Positions 8,283-16,119 of a DNA stretch of 39,555 nt are shown one piece after another. How positions within the stretch are numbered: the first letter of the stretch is position 1; the number at the start of each line of letters is the position of its first letter. The position numbers and the translations under genes are program-made. The notes under the pieces were generated by a model. That model saw only the letters and a list, made by a program, of their open reading frames with translations, was not told the origin of the DNA and ran no database searches. Origin of the DNA: Planctomycetota bacterium (GTDB lineage: Bacteria > Planctomycetota > UBA1135 > GCA-002686595); contig VGZE01000015.1 in NCBI GenBank assembly GCA_016872755.1, positions 1 to 39,555 on the forward strand. The letters are read 5' to 3'.

Positions 8283-9458
8283 CTAGCCCTCCTGCCTCAG
8301 CGCCTCGACCGGACGCAACCGCCCGGCCTGCCAGGCGGGGATGATGCCGGCGAGCAGGCCGACGCCGAGCGCCAAGGCGGCCCCGGTCGCGATCGTCTCG
8401 GGCGTCGCGCGATAGCCGGGGAACATCCGCGAGATCGCGGTCGCGACGACCGGCGCGCTGCCGACGTACAGCGCGAGCCCGATCGCACCCGCGATCCCGC
8501 AAACGAGCAGCGACTCGCCGAGCAGCAGTCCGAACGCCGTCGAGTCGCGGAATCCGATCGCCTTCATGATCCCGAAGTCGCGCGTCCGCTCGCGCCCGGC
8601 CATCAGCATCGTGTTCAGCGCCGCGAGCAGGATGGCGAACGCGACGCCGCCGCCGATCGAGCGCAGGAACGTCGGGATGTTGCCCAACATCGAGACGAAC
8701 TGGCGGTTGAATTCCGCCTCGGTCGTCGTCTGCACGCGCTGCGGTCCGTTCTCGTACAGCTCGTCGATGCCGGCCATCACGGTCGTCGCGTCGGCACCTG
8801 GCGCGATGCGCACGACGTAGGTGCCGACGCCCTGGTTGCCGAGCGCTTCGCCGGACTCGAGCGCGCGCTGCAGGTAGTTGTGATGGAAGAAGAACATCGT
8901 CTTGTCGAAGTTCGGATTGTCCGCGTCGTAGATCGCTTCCAGGCGCATCGTCCACGGCGTGCGGTCCGGCCGCGGGAAGATCGTGCCTTCGAGCTCGATC
9001 ACGTCGCCGACCTTCCAACCGAAGCGCTGGGCGGTGGCGCTGCCGGTCAGACAGCCCTGGTCGTTCGCGACGAACGCGGCGAAGCTCCCTTCGACGAGCC
9101 TCATCTCCGGATACATCCGCTCGAGCGCGGCCGCGTCGACGCCGAATTGCGCGAAGAAGTTCGACGGCTCGATGTACGTGCCCTGGAACCACTGGAACTT
9201 GCACGTTTCCTCGACGCCCGGCACGCTCGCGATGCGCGGCTGGTAGGAGAGCGGCAGATCGACGAACAGGCTGACCGCCGACTGCACCCACAGTCGGTTG
9301 TTGGCCGAGGCCTCGATGCCGGCGTTCAGCGCCACGATCAGCGTGCGCAGGAAGCACACGAGGAACACGGCTACAACGATCGACGCCATCGTCAGCCCGG
9401 TGCGCAGCCAGTGCCGGCGCAGGTTCTGCCAGAGCAGGCCCAGCGGGATCGAGCCCAC
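8283..9458 (-). CDS. ABC transporter permease, FtsX/MacB type (pair 1, type B)
   Basis: A 391-residue permease beginning MGSIPLGLLWQNLRRHWLR. One N-terminal helix (about 18-40) is followed by a periplasmic domain and an FtsX core with NTMLMAGRERTRDFGIMKAI. The C-terminus IIPAWQAGRLRPVEALRQEG is the standard cytoplasmic end. It begins 2 bases after the ATPase stop codon and is followed 2 bases later by the type A permease, so the three are tightly coupled. It is paralogous to 5927-7093. As in other MacB/Lol-like systems, the periplasmic domain is thought to transmit ATP-driven movement to the adaptor or substrate. The substrate cannot be read from the sequence. Confidence 0.88.
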   Translation of the reverse strand: MGSIPLGLLWQNLRRHWLRTGLTMASIVVAVFLVCFLRTLIVALNAGIEASANNRLWVQSAVSLFVDLPLSYQPRIASVPGVEETCKFQWFQGTYIEPSNFFAQFGVDAAALERMYPEMRLVEGSFAAFVANDQGCLTGSATAQRFGWKVGDVIELEGTIFPRPDRTPWTMRLEAIYDADNPNFDKTMFFFHHNYLQRALESGEALGNQGVGTYVVRIAPGADATTVMAGIDELYENGPQRVQTTTEAEFNRQFVSMLGNIPTFLRSIGGGVAFAILLAALNTMLMAGRERTRDFGIMKAIGFRDSTAFGLLLGESLLVCGIAGAIGLALYVGSAPVVATAISRMFPGYRATPETIATGAALALGVGLLAGIIPAWQAGRLRPVEALRQEG

Positions 9459-9460
9459 GT

Positions 9461-10180
9461 TCAGCTCCTGGCTGCCGCTGTCTCCAGCGGGCGGTTGTGC
9501 TCGATGCTGCCGAGCTTGCCCTTGTCGAGGTGCACGATCGAGCGCGAGCGCGCCGCGGCGATCGGGTCGTGCGTGACCATCAGGATCGTCTTCTTGAACT
9601 CTTCGTTGAGCCGACCGAGCAGGTCGAGCACTTGCCCGGCGCTGACGCGGTCGAGGTCGCCCGTGGGCTCGTCGGCCAGGATGATCTTCGGATCGGTGGC
9701 CAGCGCGCGCGCGATGGCGACGCGCTGTTCCTGCCCTCCCGACAGTTGCTTGGGACGGTGGTTTGCGCGGTCCGCCAGACCGACCAGCTCGAGCGCGCGC
9801 AGCGCCTGCTCGCGGCGTTGCCGCGCCGAGAGCGGCGTGAGCAGCAGCGGCAGCTCGACGTTCTTCACCGCCGTCAGCACCGGCAGCAGATTGAAGCCCT
9901 GGAACACGAAGCCCACGGTTTCGGCGCGCCAGGCGGCGAGGTCGTTCCCGTTGAGCGAGGTCAGATCCTCGCCGGCGACGATGAGCTCACCGGAGTCGGC
10001 GTGGTCGAGCCCGCCGATCAGGTTGAGCAGCGTCGTCTTGCCCGAGCCCGACGGCCCCATCAGCGCGTAGTAGCCGCCCTCGGCCATCTCGAGGTCGAGC
10101 TTGTCGAGCACGGTCAGAGTTTCGCCGCCGCGCTGATACTGCTTGGTGACTCCATGGACCTGGATGATGGGAGAGGGCAT
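9461..10180 (-). CDS. ABC transporter ATP-binding protein (MacB/LolD type)
   Basis: A 239-residue ATPase with all the expected motifs: Walker A GPSGSGKTT (residues 42-50), Q-loop near FVFQGFNLLP, signature LSGGQ (146-150), Walker B IILADEP with the catalytic Glu at 171, and the H-loop in VTHDP. The LolD/MacB/FtsE-like pattern (GGLDHADSGEL, then TGDLD) identifies the subfamily that energises FtsX-fold permeases. The ATG ending at 10180 gives the standard length; the open frame continues upstream but shows no similarity. It lies between the adaptor gene (65 bases upstream) and four permease genes. It probably serves both permease pairs, because no second ATPase is encoded in the operon. Confidence 0.92.
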   Translation of the reverse strand: MPSPIIQVHGVTKQYQRGGETLTVLDKLDLEMAEGGYYALMGPSGSGKTTLLNLIGGLDHADSGELIVAGEDLTSLNGNDLAAWRAETVGFVFQGFNLLPVLTAVKNVELPLLLTPLSARQRREQALRALELVGLADRANHRPKQLSGGQEQRVAIARALATDPKIILADEPTGDLDRVSAGQVLDLLGRLNEEFKKTILMVTHDPIAAARSRSIVHLDKGKLGSIEHNRPLETAAARS

Positions 10181-10244
10181 CGGTGGAGGGGGATCGGAAG
10201 GAGGGAGCGGAAGCGGGCGCCTGCCGCCCGCGGACGACTTGGGA

Positions 10245-11690
10245 CTACGTGGGCTTGCGCTGCACGCGCTGGCCGGCCTCGAGCGTCGCAGCGGGATCCT
10301 GCACGATTTCTTCCCCGCCAGAGAGCCCGGACTCGACGACGACGCGGCCGCTCTTGCGCTCGCCGAGTTGGAGCGGCGCGAAGCGCAGCACGTCGCGCTC
10401 GAGCGCGAACACACCGGTCTTGCCCTCGATCTGCACCAGGCAAGTCTCGGAGATCAGGATGCGCGGCTCGGACGGTTGGGGCGCCGCACCCGCGCCGGCG
10501 TCCGCCTTGGCGCCCGGCGGCAGGAACACCACGCGCACGCCGAGTTCCGGCCGCAGGAACTCGTCCGGTGCATCGAAGGTCACGCGCACCTCGACCGTGC
10601 CCTTCGAGCGGTTCGCCGTCGGCCAGATGCGCGCGACGGTCCCCGTGTACGGCTTGTCCGGATAGGCATCGAGGAAGATGCGCGCCGGCCGACCGGTCGC
10701 GACGGTCGGCAGCGTCGTCTCCGGCACCTCGGCCTGCGCCTCCAGCGACGCGAAGTCGACCATCGTGACGACCGAGCCGCGCGCGTTCGAGCCGCCCTGC
10801 ACGTTGGGCGACACGACCTCGCCCACTTCGGCGTCCTTCAGCACGACGATGCCGTCGAAGGGCGCGCGCACCTCGGTCTTCGAGAGCGTCGCCTTGGACA
10901 GGTCGCGCGCCGCGGCCAACACGGGCACCTGCGCCTGCGCGCTGCGCAGTGCCGCTTCCGCGCGCTGAACCTGCGCGTGCCCCGCCTCCAGCGCGGCCGA
11001 CGCGGCGTCCTTGCGCGAGGAAGCCGTCCGCATGCGCGCCTCGGTGCTGGCGAGGTTCGCGCGCGCCTCGTCGACACGTCGTTCGTCGCTGACGCCCTGC
11101 CCGGCGAGCTTGCCGAACCGCTCGACTTCCTGGCGGTACCAATTGCGCATCGGGAGCTCGGCCGCAACCGCCGCATCGGCGGCCTCGACCTCCTTCTCGA
11201 GGCGCGGGAGATCGGCGCGCGCGGCCTGCACGTCGGCGTTGGCCTGCTCCGCCGCCCGCTCGGTCGCCACGAGCGCCGCTTCGGCTTGCCGCAACGCCGC
11301 CTCGAGCTCTTCCGAATACAGCTTCGCGACCATGTCGCCCTTCTTGATCGTCGAGCCCTCGGTCACGTTGAGCTCGACGATGCGGCCCGGCGTGTCGGCG
11401 GACAACGCGGCGCGCCGGGACGGAACGATGTAGCCGTTGGCCGAGGTTCCCTGCACGGCGCTGGCGGCGGCGGCGGAGCTCTTCTCGACGCGCACGACCT
11501 CGACGACCGGCAGTCGCAGCGCATCGACTCGCGCCAGGAGCGGCGCGCGGAACAGCCACAGCGCGCCGAGCAGCAGGAGCAGCAGCAGCCAGGGCACGAA
11601 GCGACCGAAGCCGCTGCCGCCGCTCGAACGCCGGCGCGGTCCGCGGTCGATCTTGAGGGCTGCGAGGTCGGGGGGGCTGCCGGTTGCCAT
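10245..11690 (-). CDS. Efflux periplasmic adaptor subunit (HlyD/MacA-type membrane fusion protein)
   Basis: A 481-residue membrane fusion protein, first gene of the exporter operon. A single membrane anchor lies at about residues 31-48 (a run of Leu). It is followed by the first half of the lipoyl-like domain (GRIVELNVTEGSTIKKGDMV), a long Ala/Glu/Arg-rich coiled-coil hairpin (about 125-270), the second lipoyl half (TEVRAPFDGIVVLKD), a beta-barrel region (PARIFLDAYPDKPYTGTVAR) and a C-terminal membrane-proximal domain. The role is to bridge the inner-membrane ABC permeases to an outer-membrane factor or the periplasm; no TolC-like gene is in the window. The 248 bases between its start and the CPXCG gene at 11939 must hold the operon promoter. 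That gap shows an 8-bp inverted repeat (CTGGCGAA at 11705-11712, TTCGCCAG at 11768-11775) but no convincing -35/-10 pair. Confidence 0.88.
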   Translation of the reverse strand: MATGSPPDLAALKIDRGPRRRSSGGSGFGRFVPWLLLLLLLGALWLFRAPLLARVDALRLPVVEVVRVEKSSAAAASAVQGTSANGYIVPSRRAALSADTPGRIVELNVTEGSTIKKGDMVAKLYSEELEAALRQAEAALVATERAAEQANADVQAARADLPRLEKEVEAADAAVAAELPMRNWYRQEVERFGKLAGQGVSDERRVDEARANLASTEARMRTASSRKDAASAALEAGHAQVQRAEAALRSAQAQVPVLAAARDLSKATLSKTEVRAPFDGIVVLKDAEVGEVVSPNVQGGSNARGSVVTMVDFASLEAQAEVPETTLPTVATGRPARIFLDAYPDKPYTGTVARIWPTANRSKGTVEVRVTFDAPDEFLRPELGVRVVFLPPGAKADAGAGAAPQPSEPRILISETCLVQIEGKTGVFALERDVLRFAPLQLGERKSGRVVVESGLSGGEEIVQDPAATLEAGQRVQRKPT

Positions 11691-11938
11691 GGACGGGGCC
11701 GGGACTGGCGAAAGCGGGCGACCAGATTAGTCCATTGGAGGAACGCGGACCACCCGGTGTCAGCCAGTTCGCCAGCCGCATGCTTCGGATGCAGACGCTT
11801 GTCGCTGGGGGGGCCCGGCAAGGCGTGGAGCCGTCCCCCGGAGCCGGCATGCTCCTGGTTCCGGCGGCCGCGGATCGAGCGAGTTCGACGAATGGACCCG
11901 CCGCATGTCGCCTGTCGGCTCGGGCGACCGAGCGCGCG

Positions 11939-12151
11939 CTACTCCGGCCGGCTCGACACGCGCGCCGAACCGTCCTCGTCGTAGTCGACGCTGATCTCGT
12001 TCGGCGAGCAACACACCGGGCAGTCCTCGACGTAGCTCTGGTGCTCGCCCGCGGAAGGATCGAGCGGAACGACGATGGTCTCGCCGCACGAGTCGCACAC
12101 GTAGCTCGCTTCGTCGGCCGCCTTGGACTCGCGCTTGCGCCGCTTCTTCAT
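11939..12151 (-). CDS. CPXCG-family small cysteine-rich (zinc-ribbon) protein
   Basis: A 70-residue protein starting at the ATG ending at 12151. It has a very basic N-terminus (MKKRRKRESK), then a pair of cysteines at 19 and 22 (CDSCG) and a second group at 44, 47 and 48 (CPVCC), flanking a VPLDPSAGEHQSYVEDC stretch. This layout matches the widespread family called CPXCG motif-containing cysteine-rich proteins, which probably bind one zinc ion; the cellular role is unknown. The usual first motif C-P-x-C-G reads C-D-S-C-G here. The tail is acidic. It is divergent from dbpA, with 132 bases between the two start codons. Confidence 0.8.
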   Translation of the reverse strand: MKKRRKRESKAADEASYVCDSCGETIVVPLDPSAGEHQSYVEDCPVCCSPNEISVDYDEDGSARVSSRPE

Positions 12152-12283
12152 CGCCGTGGCTAGAGCATCGCTCGCGCCGCGCCCAAGTCGAGGGTGAAAA
12201 CCGGGTCGAGCGCGCGCTCGGCGCCTGGGCCGGGAAACGACGCACGCATCCGGCCCTCCGCGTGGCATGCTCGGCGGCCCTCG

Positions 12284-13678
12284 ATGTCGCAAGCGCCTCC
12301 TGGTCCCGCCTTCAGCCAACTCGCGCTTCCGCCGGCCACACTGGCGAACCTGCAGCGCCTGGGCTACCACGCGATGACGCCGATCCAGGCGCAGAGCCTG
12401 CCGGTCGCGCTCGCGGGCCACGATCTGCTCGCGCAGGCGAAGACCGGCAGCGGCAAGACGGCCGCCTTCGCGCTGGTGCTGCTCGCGAATCTGAAGCCGG
12501 GCATCCAGGGCATCCAGGGGCTCGTGCTGTGCCCGACGCGCGAGCTCGCCGAGCAGGTGGGGCAGGAGATCCGGCGCCTCGCGCGTGCCGAAGAGCACAT
12601 CAAGGTGCTGACCCTGTGCGGCGGCGCTCCGATCCGGCCGCAACTGGCGAGCCTCGCGCACAGCGCGCACATCGTCGTCGGCACGCCGGGGCGACTGCTC
12701 GATCACGTGACGCGCGGCAGCCTCGTGCTGCACGACCTGAACACCTTGGTGCTCGACGAGGCCGACCGGATGCTCGACATGGGCTTCCACGACGACATCG
12801 TCCGACTCGCGCAGGCTTGCCCGCCGGCGCGCCAGACACTGCTGTACTCCGCGACCTTCCCGGAGCGCATCGCCGAACTCGCGCGGCGCTTCTTGCGGGC
12901 GCCGCGGGAGGTCAAGCTGCTCGAGCAGCACGCGCCGACGAAGATCCGGCAGGTCTTCTACCAAGTGGAAGAGTCCGAGCGCCTCGACGCCGTCGCGCGG
13001 CTGCTCGAGCACTACCGACCGCAGAGCACGCTCGCGTTCTGCAACACGAAGCAGCAGTGCCGCGAACTGCTCGCGCTGCTGCAACAACGCGGCTACGTCG
13101 CGCTGGCACTTCACGGCGAGCTCGATCAGCGCGAGCGCGACCAGGTGCTGATCCAGTTCGACAATCGCAGTTGCTCGGTGCTCGTGGCGACCGACGTCGC
13201 CGCGCGCGGGCTCGACATCGCCGAGCTCGAGGCGGTGATCAACGTGGACATCACGCCGGACCCCGAGGTGCACGTGCACCGGATCGGCCGCACCGGCCGC
13301 GTCGACGCCGAGGGCTGGGCCCTCAGTCTCGTCGGACCGCGCGAGTCCGGCTACGTCGGCCGCATCGAGGCCGCCGCCGGCACCCCGTGCGAGTGGCAGC
13401 AGCTCGGCGCGCTGAAGCCCGCGCGACGCGCGTCGCTCGCGCCGCCGATGGCCACGCTGCAGATCCTCGGCGGGCGCAAGGAGAAGATCCGCGCCGGCGA
13501 CGTGCTCGGCGCGCTGACGGGCACGGCGGGATTTCGCGCCGCGCAGGTCGGCAAGATCCAGGTCAATGCATACGCGACCTACGTGGCCGTCGAACGCGCG
13601 ATCGCGGACGAGGCGCTGCGCAAGCTCTCGAGCGGGAAGGTCAAGGGCAAGACCGTGCGCGTGCACCGGTTGAAATAG
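12284..13678 (+). CDS. dbpA: ATP-dependent RNA helicase DbpA (DEAD-box)
   Basis: A 464-residue DEAD-box helicase, close to the length of the E. coli enzyme. Motifs in order: Q motif around MTPIQAQ, motif I AKTGSGKT (residues 52-59), PTREL, TPGRLLDH, DEAD (158-161), SAT (189-191), then domain 2 with LATD-type VLVATDVAARGLDI and HRIGRTGR. The C-terminal 75 residues contain GGRKEKIRAGDVLGALTG and end KGKTVRVHRLK, the DbpA RNA-binding domain that directs the enzyme to hairpin 92 of 23S rRNA during large-subunit assembly. This C-terminus separates it from RhlE or CsdA. The ATG at 12284 aligns with the E. coli N-terminus; an in-frame extension of 30 codons upstream is unlikely to be coding. It is probably monocistronic. 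Confidence 0.93.
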   Translation: MSQAPPGPAFSQLALPPATLANLQRLGYHAMTPIQAQSLPVALAGHDLLAQAKTGSGKTAAFALVLLANLKPGIQGIQGLVLCPTRELAEQVGQEIRRLARAEEHIKVLTLCGGAPIRPQLASLAHSAHIVVGTPGRLLDHVTRGSLVLHDLNTLVLDEADRMLDMGFHDDIVRLAQACPPARQTLLYSATFPERIAELARRFLRAPREVKLLEQHAPTKIRQVFYQVEESERLDAVARLLEHYRPQSTLAFCNTKQQCRELLALLQQRGYVALALHGELDQRERDQVLIQFDNRSCSVLVATDVAARGLDIAELEAVINVDITPDPEVHVHRIGRTGRVDAEGWALSLVGPRESGYVGRIEAAAGTPCEWQQLGALKPARRASLAPPMATLQILGGRKEKIRAGDVLGALTGTAGFRAAQVGKIQVNAYATYVAVERAIADEALRKLSSGKVKGKTVRVHRLK

Positions 13679-13750
13679 TCCGGGCCGGCCAGGCAGCGGC
13701 CTCCCGATCCGCAGAGCCGGGGCCCCGGACGGGGACCTCGGCACCTTTTT
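13679..13750 (+). terminator. Possible transcription terminator after dbpA
   Basis: Immediately after the dbpA stop, GTCCGGGCC (13679-13687 region) can pair with GGCCCCGGAC (13721-13730) with one bulge. A perfect 12-bp palindrome CCGGGGCCCCGG lies at 13717-13728. A run of five T follows at 13746-13750, which is further from the stem than in a standard intrinsic terminator. The assignment is weak. Confidence 0.3.
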
Positions 13751-13801
13751 CCCAGTGGCGACCGGAGCGGAATCGGTGGGGCAGACTCTTGGTTACCCAC
13801 G

Positions 13802-14278
13802 ATGAAGTCCCTTGCTTGCCTCGGTGTCCTCTTCCTGCTCGCTGCTTCCTCGAACCTCGAGGCCCAGAGCGTCCGGTCCAGGCGTTCGCCCGCCTACGAA
13901 CGCTACGCGCCTCAGATCGAGCCGATGCTGCGCCGCGTGAAGCTCGAGCTGCGCCTCGGCTCCCGCTACGGCTCGGGCTACGCGGCCATGCTGCACCAGA
14001 AGCAGGAGCGCCAGAAGTTGCTGGCTGAGCGCAACCGCGAGCGCCTGGGACGGTACGACATGGACCAGGACGGGCGACTCGACCGCGTCGAGCGCGTGAA
14101 GGAGAGTGCGAACCGCCGGGCGATGCAGACGGAACTGCGGCTGCTCCGCGATCGCAGCGTCGGGGATCCACAGCTGGCCAACCAGCGTCGCATCGCGAAG
14201 TTCGCGGCGCTGAGGAAGGTCGAGCGCCAGTTGCCGTACCTGCGGATCATGGACCAGTACAGCAGGGCGCGGCGCTAG
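13802..14278 (+). CDS. Small exported protein with one EF-hand calcium-binding loop
   Basis: A 158-residue protein with a clear signal peptide (basic start MKSL, hydrophobic core to about residue 17, likely cleavage after SNLEAQ). The mature part is strongly charged and helical, rich in Arg, Glu and Gln. One canonical EF-hand loop lies at residues 86-97 (DMDQDGRLDRVE), with Asp at positions 1, 3, 5 and 9 and Glu at position 12. Such single EF-hand exported proteins are common in Planctomycetota, and this one is probably a periplasmic calcium-binding protein of unknown partner. I do not recognise a named family. It lies 123 bases after dbpA on the same strand and may have its own promoter. Confidence 0.7.
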   Translation: MKSLACLGVLFLLAASSNLEAQSVRSRRSPAYERYAPQIEPMLRRVKLELRLGSRYGSGYAAMLHQKQERQKLLAERNRERLGRYDMDQDGRLDRVERVKESANRRAMQTELRLLRDRSVGDPQLANQRRIAKFAALRKVERQLPYLRIMDQYSRARR

Positions 14279-14300
14279 CCTGACCGGGCCGGGTTCGTTC

Positions 14301-14317
14301 CCTGCCACGCGGGCAGG
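14301..14317 (+). terminator. Short perfect hairpin after the EF-hand gene
   Basis: CCTGCC and GGCAGG form a perfect 6-bp stem around a 5-base loop, 23 bases after the stop codon. No T-run follows, so it could be a weak or Rho-assisted terminator, or chance in GC-rich DNA. Confidence 0.22.
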
Positions 14318-14375
14318 CGGCGCCCAGGTCCGACATGTGCATGGATCTGGGCCTCCGGACGCTAGCCTCTGGGGC

Positions 14376-16106
14376 ATGGGGATCCAGCAGCCGGTTCAGC
14401 AACTTCTCGTCCGAATCGCGCTCCTCGGTCTCGCGCTGTGCGTCAGCGCCGCTTGCCGCTCCACCGAGCTGCAACCGCTGCCGGGCCAGCCGGAATTCCA
14501 TGCCGATCTCATCGGCATCGAGCGTTCGATCGATACGCGTTCGCCGGTCGCTCAGCGCTACTTCGACCAGGGCCTGACCCTCGCCTACGGCTTCAGTCAC
14601 GACGAGGCGATCCGCTGCTTCCGCGCGGCCGCCGAAGCCGATCCGACGGCGCCGATGCCCTGGTGGGGGATCGCATTGAGCTTGGGGCCGCACATCAACA
14701 ACCCCGCGATGACCGAGGCCGGTTCGCGGGAGGCGCATGCGGCGTGGCGCGAAGCCGCGCGGCGCTGCGATGCCCAGCGCGCATCGGGCGGGCGAGCCTC
14801 TCCAAGGCGCGAACTCGAGCACGCGCTGGTCGAGGCGCTGGGCGCGCGTTACGCCGCGGATCCGCCTGCGGACCGGCGCCCGCTCGACGAAGCCTACGCG
14901 GCCGCGATGCAAGCCCTGTGGAGCGCACATCCGCGCGACGCGGACATCGCGACGCTGTACGCCGAGAGCCTGATGGACCTGCAGCCGTGGGATCTGTGGA
15001 CGCGCGACGGCGAGCGCAAGGGACGCACGAGTGAGATCATCGAGACGCTCGAGCACGCGCTCGCGCTCGACCCGAAGCACCCGGGCGCGCTGCACCTGAC
15101 GATCCATGCGCTGGAGGCATCGCCCACCCCGCAGGCCGCGCTGTCCGCCGCGGATCGTCTGCGGCACATGGTTCCCGGCATCGGTCACCTCGTGCACATG
15201 CCCTCGCACATCGATGCTCGGCTCGGCCGCTGGGCCGAGGCCTCGGCGTGCAATCTGCGCGCGATCGAGGCCGACCGCGCGCTGCTCGAGCGCTTCCCGG
15301 TGGCCGGCTTCACGCGCATCTACTTCGCGCACAACCACCACTTCCTGATGTGGAGCGAGATGATGCGCGGGCGCTCGGGCGTCGCGCTCGAACAGTCGCG
15401 CGCGGTCGCCGACGCGTTCCCGCCGGCGACGCGAGCGATGCTGGTCGAGTTCATCGACGGGCTCTTGCCGGCCGAGCTGCACGTGAGCGTGCGCTTCGGG
15501 CGCTGGGAGGATGTGTTGCGCGCGCCGGCCTTCGAGGACATGTTTCCGATCGCCAACGCGCTGCGCGCGTATGCGCGCGGCGTCGCGCTGGTCGCGCTCG
15601 GGCGCCTGGACGACGCGCGCGCCGAGCAGCGCGAGCTCGAGGCCTGGGCCGCGCGCGTCCCGCCGGCGCGGCAGGTCGGCAACAGCAAGTCGTCCGACGT
15701 GATCGGGATCGCGCGCTCGATGCTGGCGGGGGAGCTCGCGATTCGAGCGGGGCAGCTGGCGGGCGATGCGAAATTGCGCGAGCAGGGACTCGCAAGCCTG
15801 CGCTCGGCCGTTGTCATCGAGGACGGGCTGCAGTACGACGAGCCGCCGGACTGGCTGATGCCGGTGCGGCACGCGCTCGGCGCCGCGTTGATGGAGGACC
15901 GGCGCTGGAGCGAGGCGGCCGACGTGTTCCGCGCCGATCTCGTGCGCAATCCGGAGAACGGCTGGGCGCTGTTCGGGCTCGCGCGCGCGCTGCGCGAGAG
16001 CGGGGATGCGGCCGGTGCCGCGAGCGCGCAACAGCGCTACGCGGCGGCGTGGCGCGACGCGGACGTGAAGCTGATGTCGAGTTGCTTCTGCCAGCCGGGG
16101 CGCTGA
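14376..16106 (+). CDS. TPR-repeat protein, probably exported or a lipoprotein
   Basis: A 576-residue, largely alpha-helical protein. The N-terminus from the chosen ATG (MGIQQPVQQ) has a hydrophobic segment LLGLALCVSAAC; the cysteine after SAA could be lipidated, although the residue at -3 is Ser rather than the usual Leu. Tetratricopeptide-like helices start early (RYFDQGLTLAYGFSHDEAIR, then CFRAAAEADPTAPMPWWGIA) and recur through the protein (IIETLEHALALDPKHPGALH). Near the C-terminus, EDRRWSEAADVFRADLVRNP and NGWALFGLARALRESGD are textbook TPR units. A His-rich stretch MPSHIDARLG and later FAHNHHFLMW are conserved-looking. The role is probably protein-protein contact at the cell envelope; the partner is unknown. 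It is convergent with the HupE-like gene that ends 14 bases downstream. Confidence 0.75.
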   Translation: MGIQQPVQQLLVRIALLGLALCVSAACRSTELQPLPGQPEFHADLIGIERSIDTRSPVAQRYFDQGLTLAYGFSHDEAIRCFRAAAEADPTAPMPWWGIALSLGPHINNPAMTEAGSREAHAAWREAARRCDAQRASGGRASPRRELEHALVEALGARYAADPPADRRPLDEAYAAAMQALWSAHPRDADIATLYAESLMDLQPWDLWTRDGERKGRTSEIIETLEHALALDPKHPGALHLTIHALEASPTPQAALSAADRLRHMVPGIGHLVHMPSHIDARLGRWAEASACNLRAIEADRALLERFPVAGFTRIYFAHNHHFLMWSEMMRGRSGVALEQSRAVADAFPPATRAMLVEFIDGLLPAELHVSVRFGRWEDVLRAPAFEDMFPIANALRAYARGVALVALGRLDDARAEQRELEAWAARVPPARQVGNSKSSDVIGIARSMLAGELAIRAGQLAGDAKLREQGLASLRSAVVIEDGLQYDEPPDWLMPVRHALGAALMEDRRWSEAADVFRADLVRNPENGWALFGLARALRESGDAAGAASAQQRYAAAWRDADVKLMSSCFCQPGR

Positions 16107-16119
16107 AGCCTCGCGCGGG

